NCBI RefSeq assembly: GCF_002443255.2
Contig: NW_019211456.1
Coordinates: 45,589,955-45,653,954 of the forward strand
From: Varroa destructor
Lineage: Eukaryota; Arthropoda; Arachnida; Mesostigmata; Varroidae
Direction of reading: 5' to 3'
DNA: 64,000 nucleotides
Shown one piece after another: positions 1-13,912 of this stretch. The stretch's first letter is position 1. Each line of letters opens with the position of its first letter. The notes under the pieces are model-generated. The model made no database searches, was not told the origin of the DNA, and saw nothing but the letters and a program-made list of their open reading frames with translations. Both the position numbers and the translations under genes were made by a program.

Positions 1-1348
1 AACCAGCGCCGCTAGCTTTCGTAGCGATTCCTTTCATATGTTTCTGAACCTTGCAAAAGACTTGTCGGCGCTATGACTACTAGTCTTGGAAAAACTTTCT
101 CAGGCAGAACAAAAAACTCTCGCTACTAGAGTGGTCAATCCAAAATACAGCTCTAGCAAGGATACTGCCAATAAGAGCAACGTATTGTGAAGGCTGGGAA
201 AACAAACAAGTCAAGGGAAAAGGCCAATCTGCCTGCGTAATTCCTACACTAAGGGGATTACTATTGCCCGTTACGTCTATTACAAGTAGTTTTGATTTGA
301 GTGAGATTTTTTTTACAAGCCGAGACAAGATATAACTAATAACTCCACCAGTTTCTAACAGTGCCCAGACACCGAAGAACTGATCAGACTTATCCTGCCG
401 GGAACAACAGCCGCAAGAACACATGCTGATGTCCCGCGGTCTAATCGATGGCTTCAGTTAGCAAGATCAATATGGCCGCCTCTGTCGGAAATGTGTATGA
501 GGAACAGAGAAGAAGAAAAGGGAGATATGCTCACCAAAGGCCCGAAAGCCAGAGGTCGCAGAAGCGAAGCTGGTGAAGCTTCGATGCCGCTTACCCACTT
601 TTTCTGTTCCCGTTCGGCTACTTCCACTGCTGCTGCTGCTGTCAGGGCCACTGTTTAGTTAGCCTCTTTGAGGGAATATACATGTATAGATACAGTATTC
701 GAATGAGACCTGTTAGCTGAAGAATACTTTGCATGGAGTCTTTATTCCTTTCCAAATAGTATGAGGAGAGCGACGACAGCTTCTCGCCGGAGCCGAGTCG
801 AAATCGGCCATTGTTTAGAGAGAAAGGTAGCTTGAAGGGGTCGTTCACAGTCATTGGTCGTTCGATCAGCCGGCGTCATCTCTTGGATAGAGGTACGTTC
901 GCGCAGAGCGCAACCGATTCTTTTATCCGACTATTCCGAATATATATATACATATATGGTTCACGTATTCCATTGTCTCAATTTTTTCAAATGTTTGCTT
1001 TACAAATGAGTAACGATTACAAACAAGTTGGTGTTCAGTAGGAAGATCAATGCTGCGGCTCAATATAGAGTTAGGCCTTTCCTGAAAAACTGTTATTCCA
1101 CTATATGGGCGATAGCTGTATACTCCACACGGTAGGCAGCACTTATCAGGCGCATTTGCAGTTTTGTTTCACGAGCTAAAAAACCGTTGGTCTATACGTA
1201 TTGTCTCATACTATAGGCATTTATGGAAAATTTGTACGTTTCTCGCCCGTCGTAAAAGTTTAGTCTGTCATACGGTGATACATGCGGTGTATTACATCAA
1301 AAATGTTCGGTCCTATAAGATTCGCTTAATCAAGAAGCTAAAGCATAT

Positions 1349-1448
1349 NNNNNNNNNNNNNNNNNNNNNNNNNNNNNNNNNNNNNNNNNNNNNNNNNNNN
1401 NNNNNNNNNNNNNNNNNNNNNNNNNNNNNNNNNNNNNNNNNNNNNNNN
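1349..1448. other. Assembly gap, 100 N
   Basis: Exactly 100 N, the customary filler for a scaffold join of unknown length. The distance and even the adjacency of the two flanks should not be relied on. Confidence 0.99.
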
Positions 1449-4336
1449 ATATAAAGTAGCACAAAGCTACACAGCCTAGCTTGTGCGGCGATTCTCTGTT
1501 TGCATCGAAAATCAGCTTCGCACTTGATTTACATTTCTAAGAATGTGGCAACATATAAGCACACAGGAGCTTCCACGCCATTTACAAACAATCTTGCTTT
1601 ACGCACGTGTTACAAGGCAAACATCAACTCTAAAGGGTTAAAATAACCGTACTATGCAAACGGTAAATGACAGGTGCCATTGCACAGTTCTTCGTTTCTG
1701 GGGTCTTGTTTTTTTCCGATTTGATTTGCTACTCGCAAATGGCGCCACTTGCCATTGCGTATTCGTGGTTGCAGAAAGATTATTGAAAGACAGGTTTGTT
1801 AAACACAAGTTTCTGTGAGGCCACCGCATTCGTCCAAGTGACTTTAGCCAACCCGAATTTGTCCTGTGGGCTTTTCCGAAAAACAATATATTTAGTTTGA
1901 CAAACTAAAATAGTGTATGCAGCAGACCTGTTCGGTAACTATTTATAAACTTCTAAGTTTGCAAAAAAAATTGATGACCCTATGTATTGAGGTAATCGAG
2001 TGTGTGTCAATTGATCTTCCCCAATTCGAAAAGAAAGACTGTTTTGCTACCGACTTGTCATGGCGGAAGTAGGGGATTCCTAACCGGAATACGAGCAAAG
2101 AATATCTGGTTGACGTCGTCACGTTGAACTAACCTTATTCTATAAACTAACCCATAAACCGGTCGCCTAACTTCGACCAGAAAAACACAATTCGATAAAC
2201 ACTATAAGCATTTCACAACTACCTATAACGGTGAAAAATACTTATCTAATCCTCCATAAGCCCAGAAGCTCATATTAACTTGTCTAGACATAGCATTGCT
2301 TCGATCGTACACGAACATCTGAGGTTGAAATCCAATATTAATATAGATAGAAGAGAAAATATAGCAAATATCGATAATTAATTTTCCAAAGGTGGGCGAC
2401 TATTCAGCCCAATTTCTTGAACAATTGTTGGCTTTTCTGCAATTCAGAATATGTTCCAAAGTTCTAGCAAATATCCACGTTCTATGTCTTGTGCCCAGTG
2501 AAAGAATCTTTTCTTGTTCATACAAAAAGCCTATTTTTTGTCTTAAAAAATATAATAAAGTTTTGGATGGCTATCAGCAGATTAACGGTAAACTAACTGA
2601 GCCTGTAATCATGCTCTGGAATAAGGGCTTACAGTCGCCTACGAGTCCAGATTTGAGATCTCGAGATGTGAACGTCGACTTCGGAAAGCGTGCAAAATAC
2701 GGATGGTTTTACTTTGACCCGCTGTTGTAAAAAAAATTACACTTCGAATTAAAACCCTATTCAATAAACGCGTCCATCACGAACGTGGTTACCCGAGGTA
2801 GCCCTGTCGATTCAAAAAGCTCTACCCAAATATCTGTTTTCACCTAGATAAAACCGATATGAGACATCGCATATGTGTATACATTAAACGAGGAAGATCT
2901 CTCACCAGGAGACCAGCAAAGGTCATCTACAGCAAAGCAATGACTACGTTTCATATTAGACACTGCTGGCTAGTCCAGTTAATACAAAGGTGCACGTAAA
3001 CTGAGGCGCCCATACTGCCGATGTGGGCGGCAAGGGGCCAACTTGCCTTTTACAGAAAAGACGGTAACAGTCAACAGGTCGCTGGAAGATTACACACTGG
3101 TGAATAGGATGGACCAACAATGTAGCTAAATAAACATCACAGCAGAATTTCCGAACGAAACCACTGAACTAGACAAACTTATAGAAAATGGCGAGGTATA
3201 TCTTACTTTGCAATAGGCAATATCATATGGGGTGATTCTCTAGTACGGACCATTTCAGCAACCCCCCGGAGCAAAGAACGATTCATAAAATTGAAATCTA
3301 CTGCTGCTGTTCACACCATTCGCTTCACAGATGTGCACGATACTGTTAAAAGGTACGACTTACTTAGACGCCCCTGTTCTCTGGGATCTCATCAAAGACG
3401 ATTTCGCAAAAAACTCCCATATTATTATTCCATTCAGCCGCCTCATACAAGACGGAACACTGATTTATTCCCGGATAATGAGTTGTCTTTCTTCTTACTG
3501 GTTGTCCCTCCAATAATCTGGACAGTACAATGAATAAAAACCCTATATTCGCAGATTTAGACTGAATCCACTTGCAAAAATAATTATCAAAGCAAATTCA
3601 ATCGGACGACGGCGTTTTTGATTTGGCTTAATGTGAGCATGAAAAGCGGTAAGCGGGGTTTTCACTTTATAGATCTCATGAACGGAAGCTCTTCATGCTC
3701 AGTTCAAGGTCGTTCGACTTATTAATCATTGTCGTGTTCAAGTTCAGGGACACATGTATAAAGATTATAGGGTTAAGTTACAACCCCGGGCTCCAATAGG
3801 ACAAAAAGGAAAAACAAGATGATCTACAAACAAACAAACATAGAAAAATTCGTTACAAACGAGCCGTGAGCACGTAAGCTTCAGAGACACTAATGACTAC
3901 GACATTGATGTGAAGCTAAGAAGACTGTGATTTGAAAATCTACATAATCGCCTGAATGCTTCCGAGAATTCGTCGTTCGTTCTGAGTTGTGTATGAAATA
4001 TACGTCATTTAGACAACCGAGACGGACTCTAGTGGGAGATAGTCGTCAATTAAAAGCACCTAGGGCTAGGTACATTGAGTTATGCATCTTAAACGACACG
4101 GACGTAAGGAGAAATGCACATTTTTCTTCACATGTACGGCTCGTCATTGAAAAGAAGTTTGGTTTTATCTGCAAGAGCAGCTGACTGGGGATATTGCATA
4201 ACAACGACGAATATATCCCAGGCTGAATTCTAATGTCATAGAGAAATGCTGGCGGTGAAATGCGTAGGAGGCTTACACGAATTCTGCTCTATAAATCAGG
4301 CAGCAGACGAGCTGCCTTTGGGAACCGTCGCCTGAA

Positions 4337-4624
4337 ATGGAACTGTTCGTGACATTTCGTGACATGTTTGCACATATGAGCAAACAAAGAAGTGTTGAAA
4401 GAGTCTGCTCAAGAAGGAACATCGACGAGCACAGGCGCCTTTTTCGTAGAAAGCCAAAGCCAACAATTAAGCTTTCACAGCAAGCCTGGCAAATATCTCC
4501 GTTTCTGTTGACCTGTGCTCACCATCAAGATATCAAAGGTCAACGCCAGTACATGATAATGGTTGAAGAATACTCAGGATTTGATGAGGTCAACTGTCTC
4601 AAAATGAAACAGGATTGTTGTTAG
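4337..4624 (+). pseudogene. Decayed Ty3/gypsy-like integrase fragment
   Basis: A 95-codon open frame. Its first half has a Cys and several Arg/His residues where the integrase zinc-binding end would lie (VERVCSRRNIDEHRR). The second half contains GQRQYMIMVEEYSGFDEV, which matches the integrase core pattern of a Tyr-Leu/Ile-x-x-Val-Asp-x-Tyr-Ser-Gly-Phe-x-Glu stretch in Ty3/gypsy elements. Key residues are gone: the Asp before Tyr-Ser is Glu, the upstream core Asp is not seen and only one Cys of the HHCC motif is visible. No LTRs, protease or RNase H could be recognised on either side, so this is a remnant rather than a working element. The assignment rests on one motif region. Confidence 0.5.
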
Positions 4625-4912
4625 TTCTGTTTAAGACGAAAAGCGTCGCCGCTTCAAGTAAACGGGTGCTTCGATTTGACGGAAGAGAGAAATAAGCAGC
4701 GTTAGGATATAACGCAGTCTGGTTAAAATTGGTATAAAATAAGTCTGCAGACGTAGTAACGAGCAACATGAGCGGAATATCCAAATTATGTCTAGCTTAG
4801 CTCTTATCTCATCTCCCGACAGAACTGCTCCGATGTCCTTCTGGCCGTAAACTAAGTAACAACCGTAATGAACGTCATGACCAGATGTATGCAAATCGGT
4901 AGGACTCAGTTT

Positions 4913-4929
4913 TATATATATATATATAT
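4913..4929. repeat. (TA)n microsatellite
   Basis: About eight TA units. Similar short TA runs are at about 939-950, 22560-22600 and 62945-62960. Confidence 0.9.
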
Positions 4930-7900
4930 GGCTCCAATACAAGTATGTCCATTGAGATAGACTGCCATCAAAAAATATCAATTGACGCAGAAAAAGTCCA
5001 ACAATGGCGTATTACTTGCTGGGTTGCTCTGAAGGACGAGACGGAACTTATCGAATCTGGTTACTGCAGATTAATCAATATTCAAAAAGCATACATTTTA
5101 CGAGGATACATTTGATACGACTAAACTAGCGATTCGGAAACCAGCGGCAGCGACCGAGAACCGACTGTACGAAAAAACGCTCCACAGGGCCCGCTCGAAG
5201 CACATGGGGTGCAAAAAGCGCCGACTATCTAATAGCGGATCAAGGAAATCAAGAGGAGAAAGTTTCTCTTGTTTGAAGGAAGTACCGACGGCGATGACAA
5301 GCCTGGCGTCGGGCTTAAACCAAATGGATAGATCAATAGAGCTAGCATAAATTGCAATATAAAGATCTTAAGTTAGAGGATTGTTTTAAACTGAATACAC
5401 CGTTGTGACACCGACCATTTCTAACTGAACAACGTAAACTCAACGGATCATATGGTCGGAGCTGAACTCACCTGAATGACAGATCAGGAAATTCATAAAA
5501 TTTCAAGGCGAGGATATGGTATTCAGATCGTCAGCGGAAGACGAGAAAGCAATGTGTTTTATTTGCTGTGAATTGACAGTTAAACAGCGTCCGCCAAGGA
5601 CTGCGCTAGCTGATCAGGATCGCAGTCGAAAAAAAAAAAAAACTGGAACAAACATCTCCACCGATACGTTAAATGTTTTAATAATATTATATATAAGGGA
5701 ATTAGAGCGGTACTGGCAATATCGGCTTCAAGAAGTACCCCACTAAGCTAAATGGATATAACTACAGTCCCCAACTTTCAGCAATAGCACATACGAATCG
5801 CTATATAGAGACGAATCTGGAGGCGCATATAATTACAGCATGGCTTATCTCGTTTGAGGCAATCGCCTCGTGTTTTCCCGCTCAGATCTAAGAAAGTCTC
5901 AATCACTCAAGCTCCAGCAATGATTTAGTATAGCCGCATGTCATACAAAAGCAGCAATAACAGGGGCTTGTTTGTACAGATATTGTTATTGCTAATTATG
6001 TATACTATTATGACTTGCTACAGATACAAGAGGTCTCATAGACGTAACACTTCGCGACATGAAATTACATCTCTTTATTGTATTTAATTTTCTCCTTAAG
6101 GATGCTTATATACCAATACAAGCATTGTAATCGTAAAAAAAAATACACAAGGAGCATCCTACAGTGATTTAGGTTGACATCAGTTGATTTAAGGTCACTA
6201 ACTTTACCAAGCAAGGGTAGCAGATCGAAGCTTGACACAGGACCAGACCATTCGCATGCATTGCCACGCCAAGAACCAATAGAAAAATGACTCCACTTTG
6301 TCAGAAGAAGCCGGCCGGATATCACATTTGCAGTTTGATATCTGGCACGAGACTACAACCTTTATACGATGAAGCTGCGTGCATAGCACTTCCCCGAATA
6401 ATCATAGGATTACGAAGACGTGGCCTCACAGGCTGTTATTGGAACCTCGACACAACAAGCCAATTGGCTATCGAGCAACAAGACTGTCACTGACTGCGGT
6501 TATGGATCTTCTTCCTATGACCAGGCTTATTATTCTAGCTATGTATTTGTACGAATCAATTATCAAATCAGTAACATACTTGAAATTTATGCTCAAGCGA
6601 ACAAAGGTGTGAAATTTATCAGATACTACCCACTCGTGTTTGCAAGGCTCAGTTCCATAAACAAACAGTGAATAAATCCATATATGATATTAGTACGTCA
6701 CTTCTGTCAGAGATATTCTTGATAAACGTGGAGTATGTACACTGAAAATAACAGTTCGATTTTTTTCCTAGTCTCGTCTCGATTGGATCGGCATTCGAGA
6801 GACTGAGAGCTACGATAGTACAGCACATAAAAACGAAGAGCGGTACTGAGTTCGTCAGCATTTTTAGTAGCATACAACTGGACGAAAGGGTCGCTTGCAC
6901 ATATATGATACAAAAAAACATTAAAAGTCGACGATAGCTGCTGGATTATTTAAGCTACATTATGAAGGAGCGAACGCCTGCGTGATGGGCGGCGTCGATT
7001 GCTATTGAATGGTTAGGGTCGATTTTGACGGAAGGCTATTGACGTAATCTTATGCAAAAAGTTGTTTCGGTAATAGCGTGACGCTGGTTGGGTCGACAAT
7101 GCTTTTCGCACTGACGGAGCCGAACCGACTAAGTACTATAGCAAAAAGTTTAAGCAGTATTTATAACTTGAAACAAGATAAGGATTCGCTGTAGCAGACG
7201 AATGTCATGTTGAAAAACACCAACTCAGCTTTGGAATATCCAATTTAGGGGTTTCTTGGCTAGGGTTTAGCAGACAAGGCTGCAAAAGCATATGCATGGT
7301 GTCTGCGATGGCTAAAACGTAGACGGGCAACGCTTTGTTCGATGGGCAATCCTAACCTAGAGGGGCATACTTTCGCCAGGATGAGTGACGCTATCAGTTC
7401 TAACGATCGACTAAACTCGAATCAACTCCGCAATTTTTTTCCTTTAAAATGTTCCTGATAGCGATTGTCTGAAGTCATAGCTGGCAAGTTAGCTGGTATC
7501 TTTCTCGCCGTTCGTCGCATAAAAAAGTACAAATTTATGCTTATGAGCAAGACCACGAGAATAGAACGAACCGTGAGGAGATATCACAGTACATCGCTCA
7601 ATGATATCAGAACAAAGCCGGCGAGCGGAGGAAACAGGCAACATTTTGCAGTGAAAAGCAATCTACACGTAGCAATGAAACATGGAGCAAGGAAATTACC
7701 GTCACGTAAATGCAACGAAACGGTATAGCACAACGACGTCCGTAAAAAAATAAACGAAAGGTATAAGGTATTGATACAAGTGTAGATTCACCCGTTACAG
7801 AAATCTGCTACATGTTTAAACGTTAAAGATAGCCTTCTCAGCAGATACACTTAGTGTGTTAGCAGGCTTTTGTTGGCCTGTATCAGCTGTCGAATACAAC

Positions 7901-7978
7901 TTCTAGTTTTCTTATCTCCTGCCTTTCGGCTGACACGCTCCCTTTTTGATATTACTAACTTCCTTTTTGTGTAGGTAT

Positions 7979-8003
7979 GTGTGTCTGTGTGTGTGTGTGT
8001 ATG
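7979..8003. repeat. (GT)n-rich microsatellite
   Basis: GT-rich tract with one TC interruption, 50 bp before a C14 run. Confidence 0.85.
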
Positions 8004-8052
8004 TTTCTCCTCCTTTTCTCCCTACCGTGTTACTTCACCTACTGCTATCCTA

Positions 8053-8066
8053 CCCCCCCCCCCCCC
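8053..8066. repeat. C14 homopolymer
   Basis: Fourteen C in a row; one of four similar C or G runs in the window. Confidence 0.95.
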
Positions 8067-11000
8067 TCGGACTCTACTGCAGTAAGTCTGAGGTCCTGGT
8101 GTACGCCTGCGCGTATGGATCTGTAAATGCGGATTGGTGGCATGGTATGGTAACGTTCGGGGATATAGGCAGCACGGAGCTTGAAGCTGTTTCCATCTTT
8201 TGAGATACGGAAGGCGTGTTCTGCGCCGCTGATCGATCGTTTTGCCCGCCTGTTCTACTGGCTGTTGTGCGCCTGCTTTGCGTAACACAGAACGCTGCGT
8301 CCTTGTCCCATCAGATTTTGCCCTATCTCGCTGTTTCTCTCCCTTCCCGTTATGCTCTTACTCCTTTGGAGATATACAGATCTCCGGAAGTGTCACGTAG
8401 TCGGTCAGATTTCACTGATTGATCTCAGACAGATAGAGAATAGAGTCGGAAGCAAACATAAAGTAACAAATCTAAGTGAAAAATATATTGAAATAATTTC
8501 CACTCCACTAGCTACAGGCAGTTGGCGGAAGTTTGAACTTGATGTGTATCAACCTTGAGCATTCACAGGTGATCACATTATTATCCACTTATCAGGCCAT
8601 TTCGAGTCAAGAACTTAATCTGCTTATCTGAATAGAAATACGACTGCTGCTTTACTAAGTGATATAGTTAGCAGCAAGACATTACAATACACACAGATTC
8701 ACAAACGCATTATTTTAAGTTGGACCGTATAATAGTTAACAAGTTCCACGTGGTAACAGTGTGCTGCGAACATCCCCCTATATGCAGTGAAAACTTAACA
8801 AGTACAATTAGAATTATCTTAGAGTTTTTAAGATGACTATTTAGAGTAAAAAGAAAGAAATACGAGGGGCAAATCGATAATTTATTAATGTCACCCGAAA
8901 CAGCTTATGTGTGATGCATTCAGAGTTATATAATCATTTCGCAGCTTCACAGCATCACCATGAACACCATTATAGGGTAGCGCGATCTGCTACTGCCAAT
9001 AATGAGTCAGGTGCTCATTGGCTGTCAGCAAAAACATTTCACCCTGTGAGTCCTAGCACATATAGTCACCAAAAAAGCGGAAAAAACGTTCGTAAGGAAC
9101 TGGTGGGTCGTTTTCCTACACAGAAATACGGAAGCATGTACATGTAGGAAGCATGTAGGATAAAATAAAAAAAAAAAAACTGCTCTTACACTTTTAAAAC
9201 GGTATTACGATATTATATTTAGGAGACAAATGTTCGTAGCTATGGAAGGTCCAGCAATCTGTCGGGCGAAGCTCGTGGTCGCTTTTCTTCTTCTGTCTTA
9301 CATTCCCTCAGTAGTATCCATATTGCTTTGTGACATCTGCAGGCGATCTTCTCATCTCACAACAAATGACTAGCTCGATCCAAAATGATATATTCTGCCC
9401 CTTTTCAGGGTAAACATTCGCAGATTCTGTTTTGACAAAACGGGGCCTACTAGCGGATAGCGGAAAGCCAGTATGATACAACTGATGAGAGAGGGATTTC
9501 GCGCCTAAACAGAGCGTACAAGAACACGCACTACAGAAACAAAAGTCGTAGTTGAGTAAATGTATTCGTAGCCATATGCACCTGCTTTGCGATACGAACG
9601 GCACTCGTGGATAACATACTCGGTGTTTTATACTGGCGAAACACAATGTTCACGAGAAAAAACGGGAGTTGAAAAACTAAAATAGCCGTTATTTTGGTGC
9701 TTGTTAACGAATGCGGAGAGAACAACGAAGGCTGAACAGTGGTGCCTCTTTCATGGTCCTGCAATTATCCATCACCCTTTTTCCTTGCCCTGCTAGTGTG
9801 AAAGTTCTAACACGCGTATGTGCATTATTGATACTTCCACAAACATTCGATTACTTTACATCTTCTAGCCGGTTGTTTGTGCTCTCATATTCTAGTTCAT
9901 TGTTCTTTGTGATTCACTGTTCATATATCTTCTTGAGCGAATCAATTCAAACGATTGCTAAAACCATAAGCTTAGTAAATGTTGCAAGTATGTAACTTCG
10001 GTACATTCAATCATGACCCGTAGTCGACGGCACCAGCGACGACAAACCTATGCTGTGCATATATAATCTTATGCATCTGAGACGGACTGTCCAATCTAAC
10101 CAAAAGAATTTGCCCGAACTAAACATGCTGTTCCTACTTATTATATTGCCGCGGCGGTTCTTCAGCAGTCGTCCGGTTCTATAGGAAGATCAGGGTTTGT
10201 TTGATGCATGAGGATTGGGTCAGGGAAAGGGCTTTGGAAAAAGGGGCCTCTGTCTGAAAGCATGGCAATCGGTTGCCAACATTGGATGCGACTAGTAAGT
10301 AGGCCTATTTGGAATGGAGCGCAGAAGATGGATTGGGACCAGTCCAGGCTGAAAAAAGTTAACGAAATTGCCATAGTTATTATTTGTAAAGTAGCTGTTG
10401 GAACAAACTTGAAACCAATAGAAGGAACAGAAATTTGTATCGTCGAAAAGCTGAATTTTACGTTATTATACTGGATAGTTTAAAAGCGCAATTGAAATGA
10501 AGCCAGTGTTTTGTTAACACGAAGCTAAATAGTCCATAAACGCCATTAGCGAAAGTGATAGGCGGATATTTTAATCGAAACATAGTACTCCCTAGCTTTT
10601 TCAGTTGAATACTCACAAAACCCATGAAACCAAAGTGAGGAAGCTAAGCATACTCGAAATACTTCATGTGGTACCTCTCAGAATCATTGACACATTACCT
10701 TAAAAGTGAGACACTGCAAGGCTGCTTTTCATTCGGTGCTTTACAGATTTCTTCTAAGTACAAAATGGATAGATTGGTAAATCCAACGATGATAGAAGGT
10801 TACCAATTCTCAAACATCCGATTCAAATCACTTCATATGCCACCTATGTGGAGTTGTATCCTTATAACTGCCCAGCAAATTGTGAACAGATACAGTTCTA
10901 AAAAAAACTTCATTTCGTCCACAAAATGCGGACAGTTAATTTTTATCGCTTAATATCCTTTTTTTTTTTGCAACGCCAGACGTGAATTGTTGTGATCAAT

Positions 11001-13159
11001 TACTAACAAAAAAAAAAAAAAATATTCTTATCGGTGGCTTTTATTGGTTAGTAACACAATTTGAAGAAGGTATACGTTAAGTAATGACAGAGCTCCAGGG
11101 TAGGTTTCCAAATCACATGCCGGTGGACTTCGAATCAAGCCGAACTCGAAGTGTATTACTTTTAAAATGTACTTTCTAATAACTTGGGCTTACTTAAATC
11201 GTGATGTACACGAGCTAAACCTGCACCATTCTATTAAAATGTGAGAGGGAGTGGGTCGTTCTAGAGGTTCATCGTTGGCGGCTATGGCATGTGGGCCGAG
11301 GATTTGCCATTATCCATACGGGTGAAAGAGTTGTCATTAGTCGGAGGGTACAATTTGCATCACAGCTATGTCTGCCGAAAGGTGACAGCTTCTGAAGCTG
11401 AAAACGCCCTTAAATTAATCAAATTTGCCATGTGGACTCAAACTATGGCAGGTTATATTGCGTGTCCTATGTTCTATACCTGTCTGACAAACGTATTAAT
11501 GCATCTGTTAACGTTACGTTCCCGTTAAATGCGTATTAAATTCATAATCATATCACAAACACTATGTTCTACGTCAAACAGCCTGCACAAATTATTTGTA
11601 CGGAAGCGTTAGAGTATCTATCCTCTGCTACCCCTCAGCTCCGTTCAAACATGTAGTATCTAAACGAATAAACCCTGTTCATAAAAGCTGGCATAGCATC
11701 TCAGCGAATCGTTTTCGTCGTTAGTCCGTCGTCCTGGTCAGAATCCTCGAGCCTATGCGGAAGGCACTGGACGTTCTATTAAATATATAATGTCCGACAC
11801 AGTATTACCCACCTCTGTCTTTCCTGCCGCTTGTTGCTCTCTGGCTTCTTCTCTCTCAGGCATTTCGTATCCAATCACTTTTTCTATAAAATAGGACAAA
11901 ATAACAATACTCGATTACACAATTACGCCCGTTATTTCTATACGATAATAGCATTACTCAGTATACGTTTTCCAGCGTTTACTGTATTAGATTCCTACTT
12001 CTACATACATACTTGCGTATGCATAGGATTATTTCGATGAAAAAGCGACATCTACTGGACGATTACTTACCGTATGGATTATAGCAAACGTCATGTTTTT
12101 GGTACAAGTAATTGTCGCGTTAGTTGATACCACCCTCTGCCTACTGCGTCTACATCATTCAGGAGATAATTGCAGCGCAAGGATGACCAGTATGGGAAGA
12201 AAGGAAAACTATCCGCCGACCTCGTACCTGTCTACATCTGATGGGTATAACGCAGCAGGGTTCCCGTTAGAGCGCCTAGGCAACGGCGACGACGACGACC
12301 TAGCACCACGGATAATAGCTTCGATGTCGCAGTAGCGGGGTGACAAACGCGCCATAGGACCAGGAGATTTGGCATAGAAATTGGGCAGACCGATGCTTCG
12401 AAAAAGAAAAGAGAATATGGGCGACTGTTCTGGGGAATGGCGTCGACGCTGGTTGTTCGGTGTCATTGCAGTGTTGCAGACAATTGTAGCATTGCATCTT
12501 CACGCCTCCAAGTTGATGCTGCTGTTACTATTGCCATTGTCTTCGTCGTCGTCGTTACCACCGGCAGTGAGTCATACCTCTGCTAGGCATTGGGCGTCAG
12601 TTGGGTCCCTAACGATGATGCTTTATCGCGCTATTAATAATGGCCATCACTAAGCCGACAGGCCCTTGGCAATACAACAGTTGCTTGTCTGTTGCTGTTC
12701 GTGTGATAAGCTAATTATGGCCCCGCTTGTTTTTATGTTATGGTATTTATTTACACTATTGCATAATATGCTTTTATGGATTTTTATTGCTGGCCTTGTA
12801 ACGCCATCTTTTATGCACACTATTGGTCATTTCAGCGCCTACTCTAGCAGTAATGGAAGGAGTACTTGTTCGAGGGGTCGTCTCAACCGTTGCAGTGGAC
12901 TAAGCAGCAGCAGCAGCAGCAGTCTTTCGTAATCGTTGTTATCGTGACCCTGCCAGTCAATAGTCGAAACAGAATCCGGTGGCAGCAGTGATGGCACCCC
13001 CAGTGGGTCGTAAGTGTCCCTTGGGCTTGATTCAGGTGAGCGCCTGATCCTACCCAGCCCTGCGCAGTCCCATACTATCTGACCAGTAGAGCTCACACTG
13101 CTAGTGCCAATGTGCCCTCCCTCATCTGCAAGCAGCAGCCTCCATCCGGCAGGCAGCCA

Positions 13160-13179
13160 GGCAGGCAGGCAGGCAGGCA
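13160..13179 (+). repeat. (GGCA)n tandem repeat
   Basis: About five GGCA units in tandem, in the same GC-richer block as the CAG repeat. Confidence 0.85.
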
Positions 13180-13363
13180 CCGCTCTTCGGCCTTCCACCA
13201 GCGCGAACATCACCACCACGGCCGTCTGTCTATCCGCTCTCGCGTCCCAACGATCGCAGCGACCCCTACGACACAGCACAGCGCCTAGCGGGGCTCGCCA
13301 GCTTAGCGTTCTGACAGCGAGCCGTGTCGAACAACAGCCAGCAAAGAGCGTGCCAACCGAACC

Positions 13364-13366
<3 letters not shown>

Positions 13367-13405
<39 letters not shown>
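13367..13405 (+). repeat. (CAG)13 trinucleotide repeat
   Basis: Thirteen uninterrupted CAG units lie in the candidate 5' UTR block. A second, shorter AGC run is at about 12903-12921. Such tracts are usually polymorphic in length. Confidence 0.95.
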
Positions 13406-13407
<2 letters not shown>

Positions 13408-13758
13408 GCCTGCAGTCAAAGCGAGAGACCCCGAAAGCCGCTCGGTTCTTTCCTTCTGTTGCCTGGAATAACCTGGGAACTAATAACAGCGGCGCTGTTG
13501 CCGAATTACAGCGACCGACAAATCTGAAGTACACAAACTCTCGTATCCGTAGTAACGTAACAGTGATCACGAAGAAAACAAGCAACGGATAAGCGTTACC
13601 GGAAAAAAACGAACGGGACAAAGAAAAGCGGAAAGAATAAGCCCTCGTGCCTCCGAACTGTTACAGCTAACTGAAGTAACGAAAAATTGCCTAGCGAGGT
13701 GCATTAGTACGAGGATGAGAGAGACTGCAAGCCAGTGATAGCCAGTCTGTGAGTGTGA

Positions 13759-13912
13759 ATGTCTGCGTCAGTGAGTTCACGTAGTGTCGGTGAGTTCCTC
13801 CGTAAGAGGAAACAGGGTGCACAAGACTTCCAGCCACGTCGAAAAACTGACGTTCAGTGGAAGGCAACAGGGGTCGAGCAGAAGCCCAGGGGAAACAAAG
13901 AACTCAACCGCG
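13759..13912 (+). CDS. Candidate first coding exon (exon 1)
   Basis: An ATG at 13759 opens a frame of 51 codons plus one base, reaching a near-consensus donor (GTAAGTAT) at 13913. The frame starts MSASVSSRSVGEFLRKRKQG and is basic and polar, with no signal peptide, as expected for a cytosolic rhomboid N-terminus. An in-frame TGA lies directly before the ATG, so this is the first possible Met. The base at -3 is T, a weak translation context. The exon ends in phase 1, which fits the acceptor phase of exon 2 at 45377; that agreement has a one-in-three chance of being accidental. The implied intron is about 31.5 kb. It could instead be a non-coding 5' exon or belong to another transcript. Confidence 0.35.

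Larger units (their letters stand above)
1..12839. other. Gene-poor AT-rich flank
   Basis: I see no convincing host gene here. Open frames are short (at most 114 codons), overlap on both strands and lack domain signatures. The stretch contains a 100-N gap, a decayed integrase fragment near 4.3-4.6 kb and simple repeats. The longest minus-strand frame (424 to 80) starts MCSCGCCSRQDK and has a hydrophobic centre but resembles nothing I know. A minus-strand frame at about 651-454 has an acceptor-like start and a GTAAGC donor-like site and is discussed in the findings. Confidence 0.6.
12840..13758 (+). promoter_or_regulatory. Candidate promoter / 5' UTR block, GC-richer and CAG-rich
   Basis: This block is visibly richer in G and C than the sequence before it and carries many CAG, CAA and GGCA repeats. 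It lies directly before an ATG and a strong splice donor at 13913. Open frames here on both strands translate to Ser, Ala or Leu runs and are side effects of the CAG repeats. No TATA box is obvious. A transcription start for the rhomboid gene somewhere in this block is an inference from position and composition. Confidence 0.33.

Noticed and set aside
13104..13592. 162-codon plus-strand ORF in the CAG-rich block
   Set aside because: Its Ser run comes from the CAG repeat. It ends before the strong donor, so it would not splice into the gene. More likely 5' UTR.
12839..13621. 260-codon minus-strand ORF
   Set aside because: It is dominated by Leu runs that are the reverse reading of CAG repeats, and it shows no domain.
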